A stretch of DNA of 64,000 nt, taken from Linum tenue (lineage: Eukaryota > Streptophyta > Magnoliopsida > Malpighiales > Linaceae). A program made the position numbers and the translations under genes. Below the pieces are notes generated by a model. It did not search any database. It was not told the DNA's origin and saw nothing but the letters and a program-made list of their open reading frames with translations. The DNA lies in contig CAMGYJ010000005.1 in assembly GCA_946122785.1 (NCBI GenBank), positions 85,616,547-85,680,546 on the forward strand. The letters are read 5' to 3'. Below, one piece after another: positions 10,813-23,021 of this stretch (within the stretch, counting starts at the first letter, position 1; the number at the start of each line of letters is the position of its first letter).

Positions 10813-12128
10813 CTAGGGCACCTTGTGATTGATACGGTTGTTGGAAGTTTGAGCCTTGGAGTTGGGGTCTTTGTTGGATGACCAAGGTTGGAAATTTCCC
10901 GTGGGGCTTTGAAAACCCAGGGGCCTCGGATTAGTCGGTGATGACCAAGCGAAGTTGGGGTGGTTCCTCCATCGGGGGTTATAAGTATTGTTATACGGGT
11001 TGTTGACCCTAGTATTTGCCACTAATTTGACTTGTTCCTCCGGAGTGGTTGCCTCCTTCATTGCTTGGCACTCCGCCATCCCGTGGCTAGTGCTCGAACA
11101 CCAGTCGCACGACATTACCGTCCGTTTTCCTTGCCTTTTATCTTCAAGCATAACCTCAAGCAACTTGTCCAACTTCGCCTCAAGCGGAGCACTCGCTCCC
11201 ATGCTTCTCACTCCCCTATCATTGCCTCTTCTTCCACTTATAGTCAACCCCCAATCGTATCCTCTAAGGGCCATGTCTTCAAGTATCTTGGTTATTTGGG
11301 GTGGAGCCATATTCATCAATTTCCCTTGACACAAGGAGTCAATGAGGGTTTTATCTTCTTGCATTAGGCCTCCATAGAAGTTTTCGATCCAGAACTGTTC
11401 TTCAAACCCGTGGTGAGGGCACTAAAGAAAGTAATCGGAGTACCTCTCCCAAGCATCCCTCAAGGTCTCGTCCTCTTCTTGCTCGAAATGAGTAATCTTC
11501 TTTCTCCACTTTGCCGTCTTCGGACGCGGGCAATAACGAGCCATAAACTTGTTGAGGAGGTCGTCCCATGTGGGCGGTTGTTTAGCCACCTAAGTGCTTT
11601 CCCCGAGAGTGAGTAAGGGAAAAGCCTGAGTTTCAAAGCTTCGGCCGACACACCATTAATTTTCAAACTTCCAGCGAGCTCCAAGAATCTCTGCACGTGC
11701 TCTCTTGGTGACTCGCTCTCAAGGCCGTGGAATAGGGCATTACTTTGCATCATAGTCACTAGAGTCGGCTTGATCTTGAAATTGTTTGCCGCCACTGGAG
11801 GATGTAGGATTGGCGATTGAATGACCGCCGGCCTTCGAGCCATATAGTACCCCATCGTCCTCGGGGCATCCTCTTCCTCCACCACATCGTTCAACTAACG
11901 GGTTTGAACGGCTCCATCTTGCCTTTGGTTCCCCGCCATTTCTTCAATGACGGGTTCAACTTCCACTTCTTCAACTACTTCTCCACTAACACCGGGACCC
12001 AAACGTTGTCCCCCTCTTTCACTTCTTCTCCTTGGCTCCGCTAGATCTCTCTCCCGTGCTAGGAGTCGGAGAGTTCGGTTTATGTCCTCGTCAAGCGGTA
12101 GCAAAGGTATCGGGTTGCTCCGGGTCAT
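10813..12128 (-). pseudogene. gag of Athila-like element B, broken
   Basis: Start chosen at the ATG at 12128 because A begins with a homologous N-terminus (PLLPLDEDINRT against DLLPLDQELERT). The retrotransposon gag domain is at about 11790-11480 (FHGLESESPREHVQRFLELA, then LSGKALRWLNNRP). The reading frame changes near 11460 and continues at 11364. A canonical CCHC zinc knuckle (CX2CX4HX4C, starting CDWC) lies at about 11115-11070, followed by an Asn/Pro-rich tail. There is also an in-frame stop near 11895. It would encode the capsid/nucleocapsid protein, now a pseudogene. Confidence 0.82.
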
Positions 12129-12252
12129 GCACCACCTACACACATTCGGAAAACACACCAAGTCTAGCACAAGCCAAAAACACACACTTGTAAACTGGAA
12201 ATTAAAAGCTAGATTAACAACCAACAACTTTTTCAGAATAACAGACCGTGTT

Positions 12253-12269
12253 CCCCAGAAACGGCGCCA
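12253..12269 (-). promoter_or_regulatory. primer-binding site of element B
   Basis: TGGCGCCGTTTCTGGGG on the minus strand, a few bases after the 5' LTR. The first ten bases match the 3' end of plant tRNA-Asp, the primer usual for Athila elements. Confidence 0.85.
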
Positions 12270-12275
12270 AAAACT

Positions 12276-13239
12276 TGACTCGCACGAAGCTACACCACAA
12301 TAAAATCCCAACTAGAGCCCAAGTTTTTAAACTCTAATCGGGTGCAGTATAGGACAAGTATTTAGATATCGACTCGGGCCGGTCCGTTTACCCTACTTCA
12401 GTTGTTGAAATCATTATCTAGCAACAAAATTTTGGTTTAAAGGTTTGCTAATTGAAATGAAAGAAAGCAAAGGTAAATGGTTTTGATAACTCTTTCGTGG
12501 AAAGATCACTCAGGTGTCGCCCCCCCCCCCCCCCCCCGGTCCTTAACTGCTACGATGTTATGGGAATTGGAACGATTGCTTTGGGCACGGTAATCGCGAA
12601 CCGCATAGGGATGCATATATGGTCGGAGACTACAATCTCAATTGCTAAACCGAGGTAAGCATGAAAGGTGTCACTCAAACCTCTCGGTTTAGACAATCGG
12701 TAATTGACTTACTCCCTCACTCAACTCTAAGGTCGGACGGCTTGATCGCGATTAACCTACTTGCTTAACTCAATATCGAGGTTTGCCCTAACTTAACCTA
12801 GTTTAGGTGGCTTAGAAAGCGGAAGGAAAACCAACTCGATTGAGTCGCCCATGGAAGGGGAATTTTCCTCTCTAAACTAGGCTAAGGTGGCTAATTAGAT
12901 TGCTAGCACCTACATGCACAAACCTATGGGTGTTAAGCACAAAACATGCACAACCCCTAAGTTGCTAAGCATAAGCATGCACAATCATAATAAATAATGC
13001 CTCAATCATTGAATTGAACAATACCCAATGACAATCATCCAATACACATAAAAGAAAACTACATGGTAGAGTTAGGGTTTCACAACACCCAAGTGAAAGG
13101 AGGTCTTCTCCATGCTAGAAGTGGGAAAAACAAAGGGAAAGAGATGGAAACCATCGTTGGAAGATGCTCCCGGTCTTCTTGGCCCTTGAGTTGAGCTTTC
13201 CTTGGATGAAATCTTCCCAGAATCTGCCTTGAAGCTAAA
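12276..13239 (-). mobile_element. 5' LTR of element B, distal part
   Basis: The R/U5 side of the B 5' LTR, ending GTGCGAGTCA at 12276. It is separated from its proximal part (24457-25012) by element D and ends at D's target duplication CTAAA (13235-13239). It aligns with 55240-55534 and 56816-57488 of the B 3' LTR at about 94-96%. It carries an 18-base C run (12520-12537) absent from the 3' LTR. Confidence 0.9.
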
Positions 13240-13791
13240 TGTTGGGCATATGACTCGGATCGTCCCCGCGCCAAAGGAACATATCGGACCGCGCGACACA
13301 ACCGCCGGCGCAAAGACCTTGTGCGCGGCAAGGGTAAAGCTACGCGCGCGAGTGTGAAGACCAGGCGATAACCAGACCTAGGGGGCCACAAAGGGCGTCA
13401 TAGCCGCAAAGGGCGTTATTGCGTTTCCCGAGGGAAGGTCACGTCAAGACTTTAGGTACAATCATAGACAACCCTCTGACAAGTCCTAGGTTAAGGGATG
13501 GCCTAAATCCCTGACACATCAGTAGTCACGTCGTTGTACCGTCTCGAAGTCCACCCACTCACCCACCAACATGTAGCCTATAAATAAGGCATTTACTCTG
13601 GTGGGTGAAGGGGGATCGCATTTTGGAACCATTTCTCTCTCTAAAATAACAACTTATCTCTCTAAAATCCCTACTCTGATTCTCACTCAATTCCCTAGTC
13701 TCAGACCTTCCGATCAAACCCATTGCTTGCACTTCTTCTTGACCCAAACTCTTACTCGAATCTCACTCCTACACTCAGTTAGGTTCAAATG
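13240..13791 (+). mobile_element. 5' LTR of Tat element D
   Basis: A 552-bp LTR beginning TGTTGGGCATATGACTCGG. It has a TATAAATA box at 13579-13586. It differs from the 552-bp LTR at 23491-24042 at about seven positions (about 98.7% identity), including the final CA, which is TG here. The flanking CTAAA (13235-13239) recurs at 24457-24461. Confidence 0.93.
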
Positions 13792-13793
13792 AT

Positions 13794-13810
13794 TGGCGCC
13801 CACCGTGGGG
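13794..13810 (+). promoter_or_regulatory. primer-binding site of element D
   Basis: TGGCGCCCACCGTGGGG immediately after the LTR. The same 17 bases follow the E LTR (33989-34005) and the second D LTR (from 24045). Confidence 0.85.
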
Positions 13811-13840
13811 CCAAGAAGAAGCGCAAAAGAAAATACACCA

Positions 13841-14758
13841 ATGGCAGAACGCAACCACGATCAACCTGACGAAGCAACGCCCATCAAGGCGATGACCGAC
13901 CCAAGGGCGTTCGCAGAAGCCAGCAACCTCAATGCGGTGCTTATTGAAGAAGAAGAGCCCGAACTGACAGCCAAAGAAATGAGGGAGCTGGTGACAAAGC
14001 AAAACAACGTCATAGCTGACATGCAAAGGCAAATGAGCCAAGTCATCACGCTCATGATGAGCAAGGAGGCCGCGCCAACAGCAGAGGGAACGGCGGTCGC
14101 GCCTCAACAAGCCGTGGGAGAAGCGTCCGGAACCGCCCAACCACCACAACACGCGCCAGCGGAATTCCCCGCGGGAGAAACGCAGGGAATTGAACCACCA
14201 GGGCGGGCGGACCTCAGCTTCTTGGAGCAACACCTGTCTCCGCAATACCGACCTAACCCGCCCAAGAGGGTTCTCCACCAGCCGTTGAGCGCACAAATTA
14301 TGGCGGAGCACCTAAGCGGGGCGCCACCCACCCTCCCCACATACAACGGCACGACCGACCCAGAAGACCACGTGAGCACCTTCTGCTTGCGCATGCAACT
14401 CCAAACCAACTCGAATGCGGCGCTGTGCAGAACCTTCCCGTCAACTTTTTCGGGAATATGCCTCGACTGGTACAACAGACTCCCAAACGGAATCATTCGC
14501 TCATTCGAGGAGTTCATACTCCTGTTCACAATAAAGTTCGCATCCCAGAAGAGGCGCCCTCTGCATCTCAAGGCGTTGATAGATATCCGGCAGAAGGAGG
14601 GTGAGAGCCTGAGGGCTTTCTACGCTCGATGGTCCAGGGTAGCAATGGCCGTCCGCGACCTTACCCCCGAAACCGCTGCCCATCACCTCATGGAGGCCAC
14701 TTGCAACATGGAGCTCAAACGGGCGCTAGCAAAAAAGCCTGTAACCCTATCCACATAA
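13841..14758 (+). pseudogene. gag of Tat element D, ended by a premature stop
   Basis: Start at the ATG at 13841, conserved with E (34036). The retrotransposon gag domain lies at about 14350-14700 (PTYNGTTDPEDHVSTF, DWYNRLPNG, FYARWSRVA). In D the codon at 14756-14758 is TAA where E has GAG, and the same frame continues at 14759. This is therefore a single nonsense mutation inside a gag-pol frame, not a natural gag end. The zinc-binding motif (C-X2-H-X4-H-X4-C, about 15115-15155) lies beyond it in the downstream frame. The product would be the virus-like-particle capsid. Confidence 0.88.
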
Positions 14759-17700
14759 TTGGAAATGAAAATCGAGAAGGCAATCACGTTAGAAGAGACT
14801 CTCGGGGCGGGATCGGTTAGGCGCTTCGAACCGGCGAAGTTGCAGCGCGAAGAACAGGGGAGACGGCAACCTCCGGCCCCGATTCCCCGAGAACAATTGG
14901 CACAGCTACACAGTGGCCCAAAAATACACCCTCCTCCCCCGCAAGAACAAGTTCCGCGCCGGCGATTGCCAGATAGACGAGCGCCCAACACCTACACGCC
15001 ACTCAACGACTCCGTGAGAAATGTATTCCACGTTCTCCGTGAGAAAGGCTACAAGCTCAATTGGCCTGCTCCGTTGAAGTCCCGACCTCACATGCGCGAT
15101 CCAAACAAGCACTGTGACTTCCACAGAGCAACAGGCCACTGGACGGAGGAATGCCGGGAGCTACGGTACGAAATCGAAGGCCTCGTACGGCGAGGATTGT
15201 TGACCGAGTTCACTCATATCAAAGAAGAACAAGTTGAGGGCCCCCAGAACCCGCCACCTCCTCCACAGACCGACTACGACGACGCCGGCGGCGCGTATGT
15301 GGTGCGCAAAGAAATAGGGGTGGTAACGGTCGAAGGAGACCGCCCCAAGAAGAAAACCAAGCGAGAGCGCGCAACTGAATGCGCGGCTGTAGACGCACGG
15401 GCGAAGTTCAACCTGAGCTTCAACGACGCGGAGTTCCCACGAGGGGTCCCTTCAGAAGATCCACTCATCATCACCTCACTGGTTGCAGGCTGCAAAATCC
15501 ATCGTTTGCTGATAGACGGAGGTAGCGCAGCTGACATCCTCTTCCAAAGCACCGTCGACAAAATGGACATCGACCCGCGCCTGATCAAGCGCGCGCAGGG
15601 TAATCTGGTCGGATTCTCCGGAACGAGAGTCCCAGTAATTGGAGTGGTCACCCTCCCAGGAGTAATCGGAGACCAAGAGCCGCGCGTCTCTAAGCAAGTG
15701 GAATTCACAATTGTCGATTGCAAATCGGCACACAATGGCATCCTTGGCCGACCATTCCTGGCAAAATTCATGGCCCTCCCATCAACGTGCCACCAAAAGC
15801 TCAAATTTCCTACCCAAACAGGTGTTGGAGAGGCGCGCGGCACATCATGGGAAGAGCGCGATGAAGTGCGCCAGACCAACATTGTTGACACGAGAGCGGA
15901 AGAGCCCCGCCCGGAGTCCATGGACTCCGACTTCGAAGTCGCGCTGGACCCTGCCGAGCCGACTAAGAAGATACGAATCTCTACCCACGTCAGCAGTGAC
16001 GCGATCGAACCACTTGTGGCATTGCTGAAAGAGTACAAGGAGCTGTTCGCTTGGTGCACAGAAGACATGCCAGGAGTGCCCAGAGAAATAGCTCAACATT
16101 GCCTGGCAGTCCCAAACAACGCGGAACCAAGGCAACAAGGGCGAAGAGTATTCACGGGTGACAAGTTGAAGGCCATAGAAGAAGAGGTTGCGCGCCTACT
16201 AGCAGCTGGATTGATACGCCCCGTGAAATACCCAAAGTGGCTGGCAAACGTGGTCCTGGTTAAAAAATCATCGGGGGCCTGGCGGATGTGCGTCGACTAC
16301 ACCACGATCAACAAAGTATGCCCGGGAGACCCTTACCCCCTACCGCGCATCGACCAATTGATCGACGCAACCGCCGACCACGAGACGTTATCCTTCCTCG
16401 ACATGTTCTCGGGATACCACCAGATCCCAATGTCCATCGAAGACGAAGAAAAGACGGCGTTCATGACACCGTTCGGCAACTTTTGCTTCGTCGGGATGCC
16501 ATTCGGGTTGAAGAACGCAGGCGCGACGTACCAGAGAATGATCGACGCGGTGTTCTCCCCACAGATCGGGCGAAACATTGAGGCTTATGTGGACGACCTC
16601 ATCGTCAAAACAAAGGCGGGCAACTCACACTTGGAAGACCTGCGCGAGACATTCGAAGCCCTCCGCCAACACAACCTGCGCCTTAACCCGCTCAAGTGCG
16701 TTTTTGGAGCAGAAGCAGGGAAATTCCTTGGGTTCATGATAACGAAGCGCGGCATAGAGGTTGACCCAAAACAAATCTCCGCAGTCCAACAACTTCGAGC
16801 GCCGAGGAGCGCGTTGGAAATCCAGTCCCTGAACGGCAAGATAGCGGCACTCGGGAGGTTCATCCCAAGGTCTGCCGACAAATGCGCTCCCTTCTTCAAA
16901 ACGCTCAAGAATGGGGCGCGCTTCACATGGTCCCCGGAATGCGAAGCGGCATTCCAAGAACTAAAGGCTTATCTTGTATTCCCCCCTGTACTGACTGCCC
17001 CCAAGCTTAATGAAAAACTCTTCTTGTATCTTGCCGTGTCAACGAGGGCAGTGAGCGCGGTACTGGTATCTAGAAGAGACGGCAAAACTGAGCAGCCGGT
17101 ATATTACACCTCACGCACCCTCGTAAGCGCGGAGACCATGTACTCCTCAATCGAGAAAGCCGCCTTGGCGTTAGTAAGCGCGTCACAGAAACTGCGCCCG
17201 TATTTCCAAGCGCACCAAATCACCGTCCTGACGAACCTTCCACTGAAAAAAATCCTAACCTCGATGGAAGTATCGGGGCGCATGGTGAAATGGGCGGTCG
17301 AGCTGTCAGAATACGATATTCAATACGCACCAAGACCAGCGATAAAGGCCCAAATCCTAGCCGACTTCATCGCAGAAGGGGTGACCCTTGACACGGCGCC
17401 GGAGGGGGTTTGGGAAGTTTACGTTGATGGAGCGGCGAGCAAGTATGGCGCCGGAGCAGGGGTTGTGGTGCGCACACCTGCTGGCGTGATGCACGAAATT
17501 GCAATCAGGTTCAGGGCGTTGAAGACAAATAACGCTGCCGAATATGAGGCCATCTTGGCAGGAATGACGGCCGCCCACGATTTGGGCGCTAGAACGATAC
17601 GGGTACTCTCCGACTCCTCTCTGGCGGTCAATCAGCTGAACGGGGTGTTCGACGCGAAGGAAGACACACTGGCGCATTACATGGAGCGCGTCAAAACGAG

Positions 17701-19125
17701 GGCCACCGCCTTCGAGGCGGTAACATATGCGCAGATACCTAGGGAAGAGAACACACACGCCGACGCGTTATCCAAGTTGGCAACGGCCACTGACTTCGAG
17801 TCCACGCGCCTCGTGTCTGTCCAGAAAGAAGAGGAAGATACTCGCCCAGAGGTAGCAATCAATACGACCCAGCTTATGTCAATCGAAGATTGGAGACACC
17901 CAATCGTGAAGTACCTACAGGATGGCACAGTGCCAGAAGACTCTAAGCAAGCGTGGACGGTAAGGCAAAAGGCATCTCGTTGCACAATCATTGAGGGCGA
18001 ATTATACCGAAGGTCGTACTCGGGCGTCTACCTCAAATGCATCGGGCAAGAAGAGGCGCGTGACTTAGTGCGCGAACTACATGAGGGTTTGTGTGCAATG
18101 CACGCTGGGCCACGAAGCATGGAACGCACCATCCTCTTGCATGGATACTACTGGCCGCGAATTAAGAAGGACACGAAAAGCTACGCAGACCAGTGCCACA
18201 AATGCCAAGTCAACGCGCGCCAGCATCACCTGCCAGCCACCGAGCTTCAGGGCAACTTGAGCCCATGGCCTTTCGCGCAGTGGGGTGTGGATCTCTTGGG
18301 CCCCTTTCCAACAGCAAAAGGGAAGCGCAAGTACATAATCGTAGCAGTAGACTACTTCACCAAGTGGATCGAAGCCGAGGCGCTGGCATCCATAACGGCG
18401 CAACAGGTAACGCGTTTCTTGCGCAACAACATCCTGTCGCGCTTCGGAGTCCCAAATGCATTCATCTTCGACCATGGGAAGCAATTCGACTGCGCGGAAG
18501 TGATAGACTTCTGCGATGAAGTGGGAACCATCGCAAGGTACGCATCGGTGGCGTACCCCCAAGCCAACGGTCAAGCGGAGTCCTCCAACAAGGCGATCTT
18601 GCACGGCCTCCACACCCGCTTAGACGATGCCAAGGGGAATTGGGCGGACGAGCTCAACACTTTGCTATGGGCGCACCGCACCACATACAAAGTGGCAACG
18701 GGCGAAACCCTTTCGCTCTTACATATGGCACTGATGCGGTAATCCCCATTGAGACGACAACACCGACCTATCGGATAACTGAGTACAACGAGGAGACAAA
18801 CGATGAGGCGCGCTTGCTGGAATTAGAGTTGTCACAAGAAAGGCGCGAGTTGGCAGCCATCAGGCTGGCCGCAATGAAAGAGCAGGTAGCCAAGTACCAC
18901 AACGCGAAGCTGGTTCCACATAAGTTGATCCTTGGTGACCAAGTGCTACGGCGGAACTTTCGTCCCGACCCTAGGCACGGGAAGCTCGCCTCAGTATGGG
19001 AGGGTCCGTACCTAATCCGCGAAGTGGTCGGCGCCAGCACATTCAAACTCAGCGAGTTGGGGGGCAACAAGATTCCAAGAACATGGAACGCGCAAAATCT
19101 AAGGAAGTACCACCAGGCAAGTTAG
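14759..19125 (+). pseudogene. pol of Tat element D (PR-RT-RH-aRH-IN), one frameshift
   Basis: Open from 14759 to 18742 (1327 codons). Order: zinc motif; protease around residue 250 (LLIDGGSAADILF); RT from about residue 495 with YVDD near residue 610; a Ty3-type RNase H where the usual T-D-A-S core reads LAVS, so the first catalytic Asp is missing; an archaeal-type RNase H from about residue 882 with VDGAAS, EYEA, SDSS and HADALS, giving all four acidic residues; and integrase with HX-CX2C finger (QCHKCQ) and D, D, E positions (VDLLG, FDHGKQ, GQAESS). A one-base loss in a C/T run near 18709 shifts the frame, and the integrase tail continues at about 18706-19125. The dual RNase H defines the Tat lineage. 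Confidence 0.9.
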
Positions 19126-19159
19126 CATGTATCTCATTGGCAATAGCGCATTAGCGCAA

Positions 19160-19575
19160 AGAAATAAAAGGACATGGTTCGTCAGAACAAAAAATAGCAA
19201 TAGTCCAGCACTATCTGCGCCCATTCAATTCCAGGGAACAAAAATTGGCAATAGTCCAGCACTATCTGCGCTCACTCAGTTCTACGGAACAAAAAATTAG
19301 AATAGTCCAGCACTATTCGCACCCATTCAGTTCCACGGAACAAAATAGGCAATAGTCCAGCACTATCTGCGCTCACTCAGTTCTACGGAACAAAAAATTA
19401 GAATAGTCCAGCACTATTCGCACCCATTCAGTTCCACGGAACAAAATAGGCAATAGTCCAGCACTATCTGCGCTCACTTAGTTCTACAGAACAAAAAATT
19501 AGAATAGTCCAGCACTATCCACGCCCATCGAGCTCGAAAGCAAAAATTAGAACAGTTCCGCGGTACCGCGCTATC
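19160..19575 (+). repeat. tandem repeat array 3' of D pol, about 50-bp unit
   Basis: About eight units, each containing CAATAGTCCAGCACTAT or GAATAGTCCAGCACTAT followed by a variable GCGC...CACTCAGTTC part and GGAACAAAA. E has a related array at 39384-39780. The stretch 19576-19790 holds no gene. Confidence 0.88.
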
Positions 19576-19790
19576 GCGCCCACTCGATAAGCAAAAACAG
19601 ATAAGTGAAGACAGATAAGCACACTAGCAATTGAGCGCCGTAAAAAGATAGATCGTTGGATTTAATCAGTCGGGAGCACCATCAATGTTCAACGTCGCAG
19701 TTACACTTGACGACATAAAACAAGCAAGACATCAAAGCAACTAATGACAAAAGGTAAAAAGTCAAAAGCAGAAAAAAAGCGCGACTACAC

Positions 19791-22385
19791 TTAGTCCGCC
19801 TGAGCACCACTAATGCTCTTCTGCACACACTCCGGGCCTGTCCTACGGCGCAGCAAAGGCTGGGAATCCTCCTCATCCTCATCCTCCTCATCAGTTATCG
19901 CCCCGTCATCTTTCTTCCCGCCACTACTGGCGCCCGCAACCTTCTCCCTATCCTGATGTCCCTCTTCTTCCTGACGTCCCTCCTCTTCCTCCTCCTCCTC
20001 CGACTCAGAGTCCGACTCCAGTGGCCTTTTCTCGTTCAACCATGTTTTCACACGCGCGACCATGGCACGAGTGTCCCACTGATAATCAGGATTCTCCGGG
20101 CGCACCTTCTTGCCTACGGCGATCACAGCCTTAGTCATCGCGTCCGCGATAATCTTCCCAAATGGCAAGGAGGACTTGTACTGGCGGACAGCAACAGCTT
20201 GCGCCTCACGAACCGCCTCCGCCTTAGCTACATCATGGAGGCGCACCAGATCCCTCTTCTCCTTCGTGAACTCTTCCCGAGCCTGCTTCATCTTGTCTGC
20301 GGCGTCAGACACCAGCTCCTTCTTCTCCCGCTCCTTCTCGTCCAATAGACGCTTCCGCTCCACCTCAAACTCCGCCCGCAACTCCGCCCGGACGCTCTCT
20401 CTTACGGTGTCCATCTGATCCGCCAGCTTACTCTGCAGGACGCCGAGCTCCACTAGCGCGTCATTGGCTTTTGTTGTGGCCAACTCCGCGCGTCCTTCAG
20501 CGCCAGCAAGCTTCCCCTCCAGCTGCTCAATCCGAGACTCCTCGGATCTCAACTTCGCGCGCTCACGTCCCCGCTCCTGTTGAGCGCGAAAAGTCGCCAG
20601 CAAGCCCTACGAACACAACGCAGTAACACTTAAGAAATTTCTGATGGGAAAGTAACAGTTCATACTTGACAGAAAACCTTACCGCGAATGGATCTGAGCC
20701 AGGTCCATGAGCGGATCAGACTTTTCCATGCGGGACGGGACGCCCAAGAGAGGACCCAATGCCCGCAGTGCAACATTCGCGGACGCAACGTTGCATGCGG
20801 CGCCCGTATGAAACCGCACGTCGCGGAAGTAGTCGATGGCCCCCCCGGCCATCTGCGGCAGCTGTTGTTGAATCCCGGCCCCAGACGAGCTGCCGGAGGC
20901 GCCCCTATCAGGACGCGCGGTGCTTGCTACGCGCGGAGCATGCTCCGCAAGCATCAGAGGTACGCGCGGCGTCACCGGCGCCGCCTCCGCCGCTGGTTCA
21001 ACAATGCGCACCGCCTTCGGCGCCTTCTCCACAATGGTCGGCTGCTCCGCGGCCTTCCTTTTCCCACCCTTCTTCCCAGCAGCCTGCTCACCTTCTCTCG
21101 CCTTCTTCCTCCCGGCGCGAGGAGCCTTCACAACTTCATCGACCGACATCATGCTGGCCAGGCTAGAAAAATCAACACCTGCGCCAATAAATAGTAAGAG
21201 GGCGGTTAATAATAAAGAATACAAAATGAAAGAGGTACCAACTAACCATCGGCAAAGAGTTCGGCCAAGCAGGCCTCGCGGACCCCAGCCAAGTACAGAT
21301 TGAACTTCTGAAGCAAGCACGCCTCATACTCCCGATCAAGCCCGGGGTACTTGCCCAACTCCGACTCGTAGGCGTGCGTGCCACCCTTCATCCAGGTAGT
21401 CGGCTCCGCAACATACTCACTCGCCCATTCCCCGGGAGTGGGCTTCACGTAAAAGAAACGCTCGAACCAGGTCTTTTTCAGCTTAGGCGAGCCGTACACA
21501 AAACCGTCAGGCCTGTTGTCACGGCGCTTGATCGAGAGACAGTCACTTGTCTTCGTGGGCTCCTTGATCTTGTAAAACTTCTGGAATAACCCATAAGTGG
21601 GCGTAATCTTGAGCCGCTTGCACGCCGCTCTAATGCAACTCGCGTGCATAATAACTGAGGGAGATAACCGCGCGATTGAGCACTTGAGCTGCCTGTATAA
21701 GGCGCACAACAGTGGATCGATGGGAAATTTAAATCCCATCACCCAGTACTCCGTGTAAACGCCGAACCACCCTGGGGGGCAGTTCCCAACCATGCTGCGC
21801 ACAGAGGGTACGGCGTACTGCCAGCTAGGGGGCAACCCTAACCCACGCACAATCTCCTCCACATCCTCACGCCCATAAATCGAGGCGTGGTCGGGGCCAC
21901 GGAGAAGGTTGTCATGTGGGGCCGGCTGATCGCCCCACATCTCGGCCCAATCCAAAACCGTGTAGACCGCGCCAATGCCTTGGAACCCTAGCCGGCTCAT
22001 CGCTTCTGACACGCGGACATGGTAAAGGGGCTCCGATTGTGTTTCTGATCCATCGCGCGCCTCAGAAGTCGCCCCCGCCAGATCTCCCGTCATGCGAACG
22101 CCTGATTATTAGAACCCCACTAGAGCCCGCCGGCCCACTACCCGACGGAACCATATCGGCGTTAGAAGACTCTTGAAAGCCCCTGCCGGAATCGACGTTG
22201 GCCGACGGCGATGCCGAAGCCCCCTCGTCATCACTAGCACCGTCGTCGTTGTTAACATCACCGTCGTCCCCGTTGCCGGAATCGGCCGGGTTCGACTCAA
22301 GTCGGGTAGAAGTAGGTGAGAAAGAAAGAAGATTACCTCCTTCGCCCTGCACGACCTCGGTCTCATTGATGTTGGTGCTATCCAT
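19791..22385 (-). pseudogene. antisense three-exon gene of Tat element D
   Basis: Opposite strand to gag-pol. Exon 1 22385-21247, intron 68 nt (donor GTTAGT, acceptor GCGCAG), exon 2 21178-20683, intron 76 nt (donor GTAAGG, acceptor CGTAG), exon 3 20606-19791. Exon 1 has an acidic/Ser-rich start, then a domain with GFKFPIDPLL and RLSPSVIMHASCI resembling the 'putative gypsy-type transposon' domain (PF04195-like, by eye). Exon 2 has Lys/Arg clusters suggesting nuclear import. Exon 3 is a long coiled coil ending in an acidic tail. Breaks: a frame change near 22085 and a one-base loss at the exon 2 end relative to E. Extra antisense ORFs of unknown function are known in Tat elements. Confidence 0.75.
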
Positions 22386-22427
22386 GGCAATACCTTGAGT
22401 AGCAGTAGCAAATGGCAGACTTGAGGT

Positions 22428-22904
22428 TAGGGATGGCAATTTCGACCTGACCCGTTTTACCCGACCTGTTTGACCTGTTTTGGGGCGGGTCCGACCCGCC
22501 CCGTAGGCGGGGCGGGGCGGGCATGGGTAGTCTCATCGACCCGACCTGCCCTGGACCCGCCCCATTCTCGACCCGTTCTTGTCTAAATTACATGAAATCT
22601 TAGTCAAATTACTTTGAATTTTACTTTTATCGCATCATATTTTAGCTATAATAAAGTTGTAAATTAGTGAAAACCTCAATTTCTCCAATAATTTAACTAC
22701 AATTGTCATAATATTGTTTATTTTCTTAGTTTTATAACAAAAATAACAATATTTCTAATGTTTTTCAGATAAATTGCATACCCATTGGGTCGACCTGCCC
22801 CGACCCGCGACCCGTGATCAATTACCTGACCTGGACCCGCCCTGCCACGGGGCGGGTCTGGGTACCAAGAAACCCGCCCCGGACCTGCCCCATTGCCATT
22901 CCTA
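22428..22904. mobile_element. hAT-type MITE in the leader of the D antisense gene
   Basis: 477 bp with ends TAGGGATGGCAATTTCG and, in complement, TAGGAATGGCAATGGGG. It is flanked by a perfect 8-bp duplication CTTGAGGT (22420-22427, 22905-22912). Eight-base duplications and TAGGG(A/G)TGGCA ends are hAT hallmarks. It has GC-rich ends (GACCCG repeats) and an AT-rich middle, with no coding capacity. E lacks it. Confidence 0.9.
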
Positions 22905-23013
22905 CTTGAGGTTGTAGAAGAAGAAGAAGAATCCCAGAAAACAGAGAAATGGAAAAGCTAGAGAGCAAAACGTGAGGAATGAAAGATGAAAGGAAACCCC
23001 GAGAGCAGTCGCA

Positions 23014-23021
23014 TATTTATA
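23014..23021 (-). promoter_or_regulatory. TATA box of the D antisense gene
   Basis: TATAAATA on the minus strand, about 156 bp upstream of the ATG at 22385 once the MITE is subtracted. E has the same box about 168 bp upstream of its ATG. Confidence 0.6.

Larger units (their letters stand above)
5776..12275 (-). mobile_element. 5' internal half of Athila-like element B
   Basis: Read on the minus strand this runs from the primer-binding site through broken gag, protease and ORF1-like genes to the point where C inserted (GGAGC on this strand). The remainder of B resumes at 53017 on the plus strand with the same GGAGC. The stretch 5776-6305 is non-coding and contains a long C run (about 5819-5829), a (CA)n repeat at 6040-6056 and a degenerate PPT-like tract. 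No RT, RNase H or integrase is present anywhere in B. Confidence 0.88.

Noticed and set aside
12520..12537. 18-base C run as a functional polypurine tract
   Set aside because: It lies inside the B 5' LTR, is absent from the partner LTR and is not next to an LTR end; most likely slippage.
14756..14758. TAA between gag and pol of D as a programmed readthrough stop
   Set aside because: E has GAG at the same codon and the frame continues unchanged, so it is a nonsense mutation in this copy.
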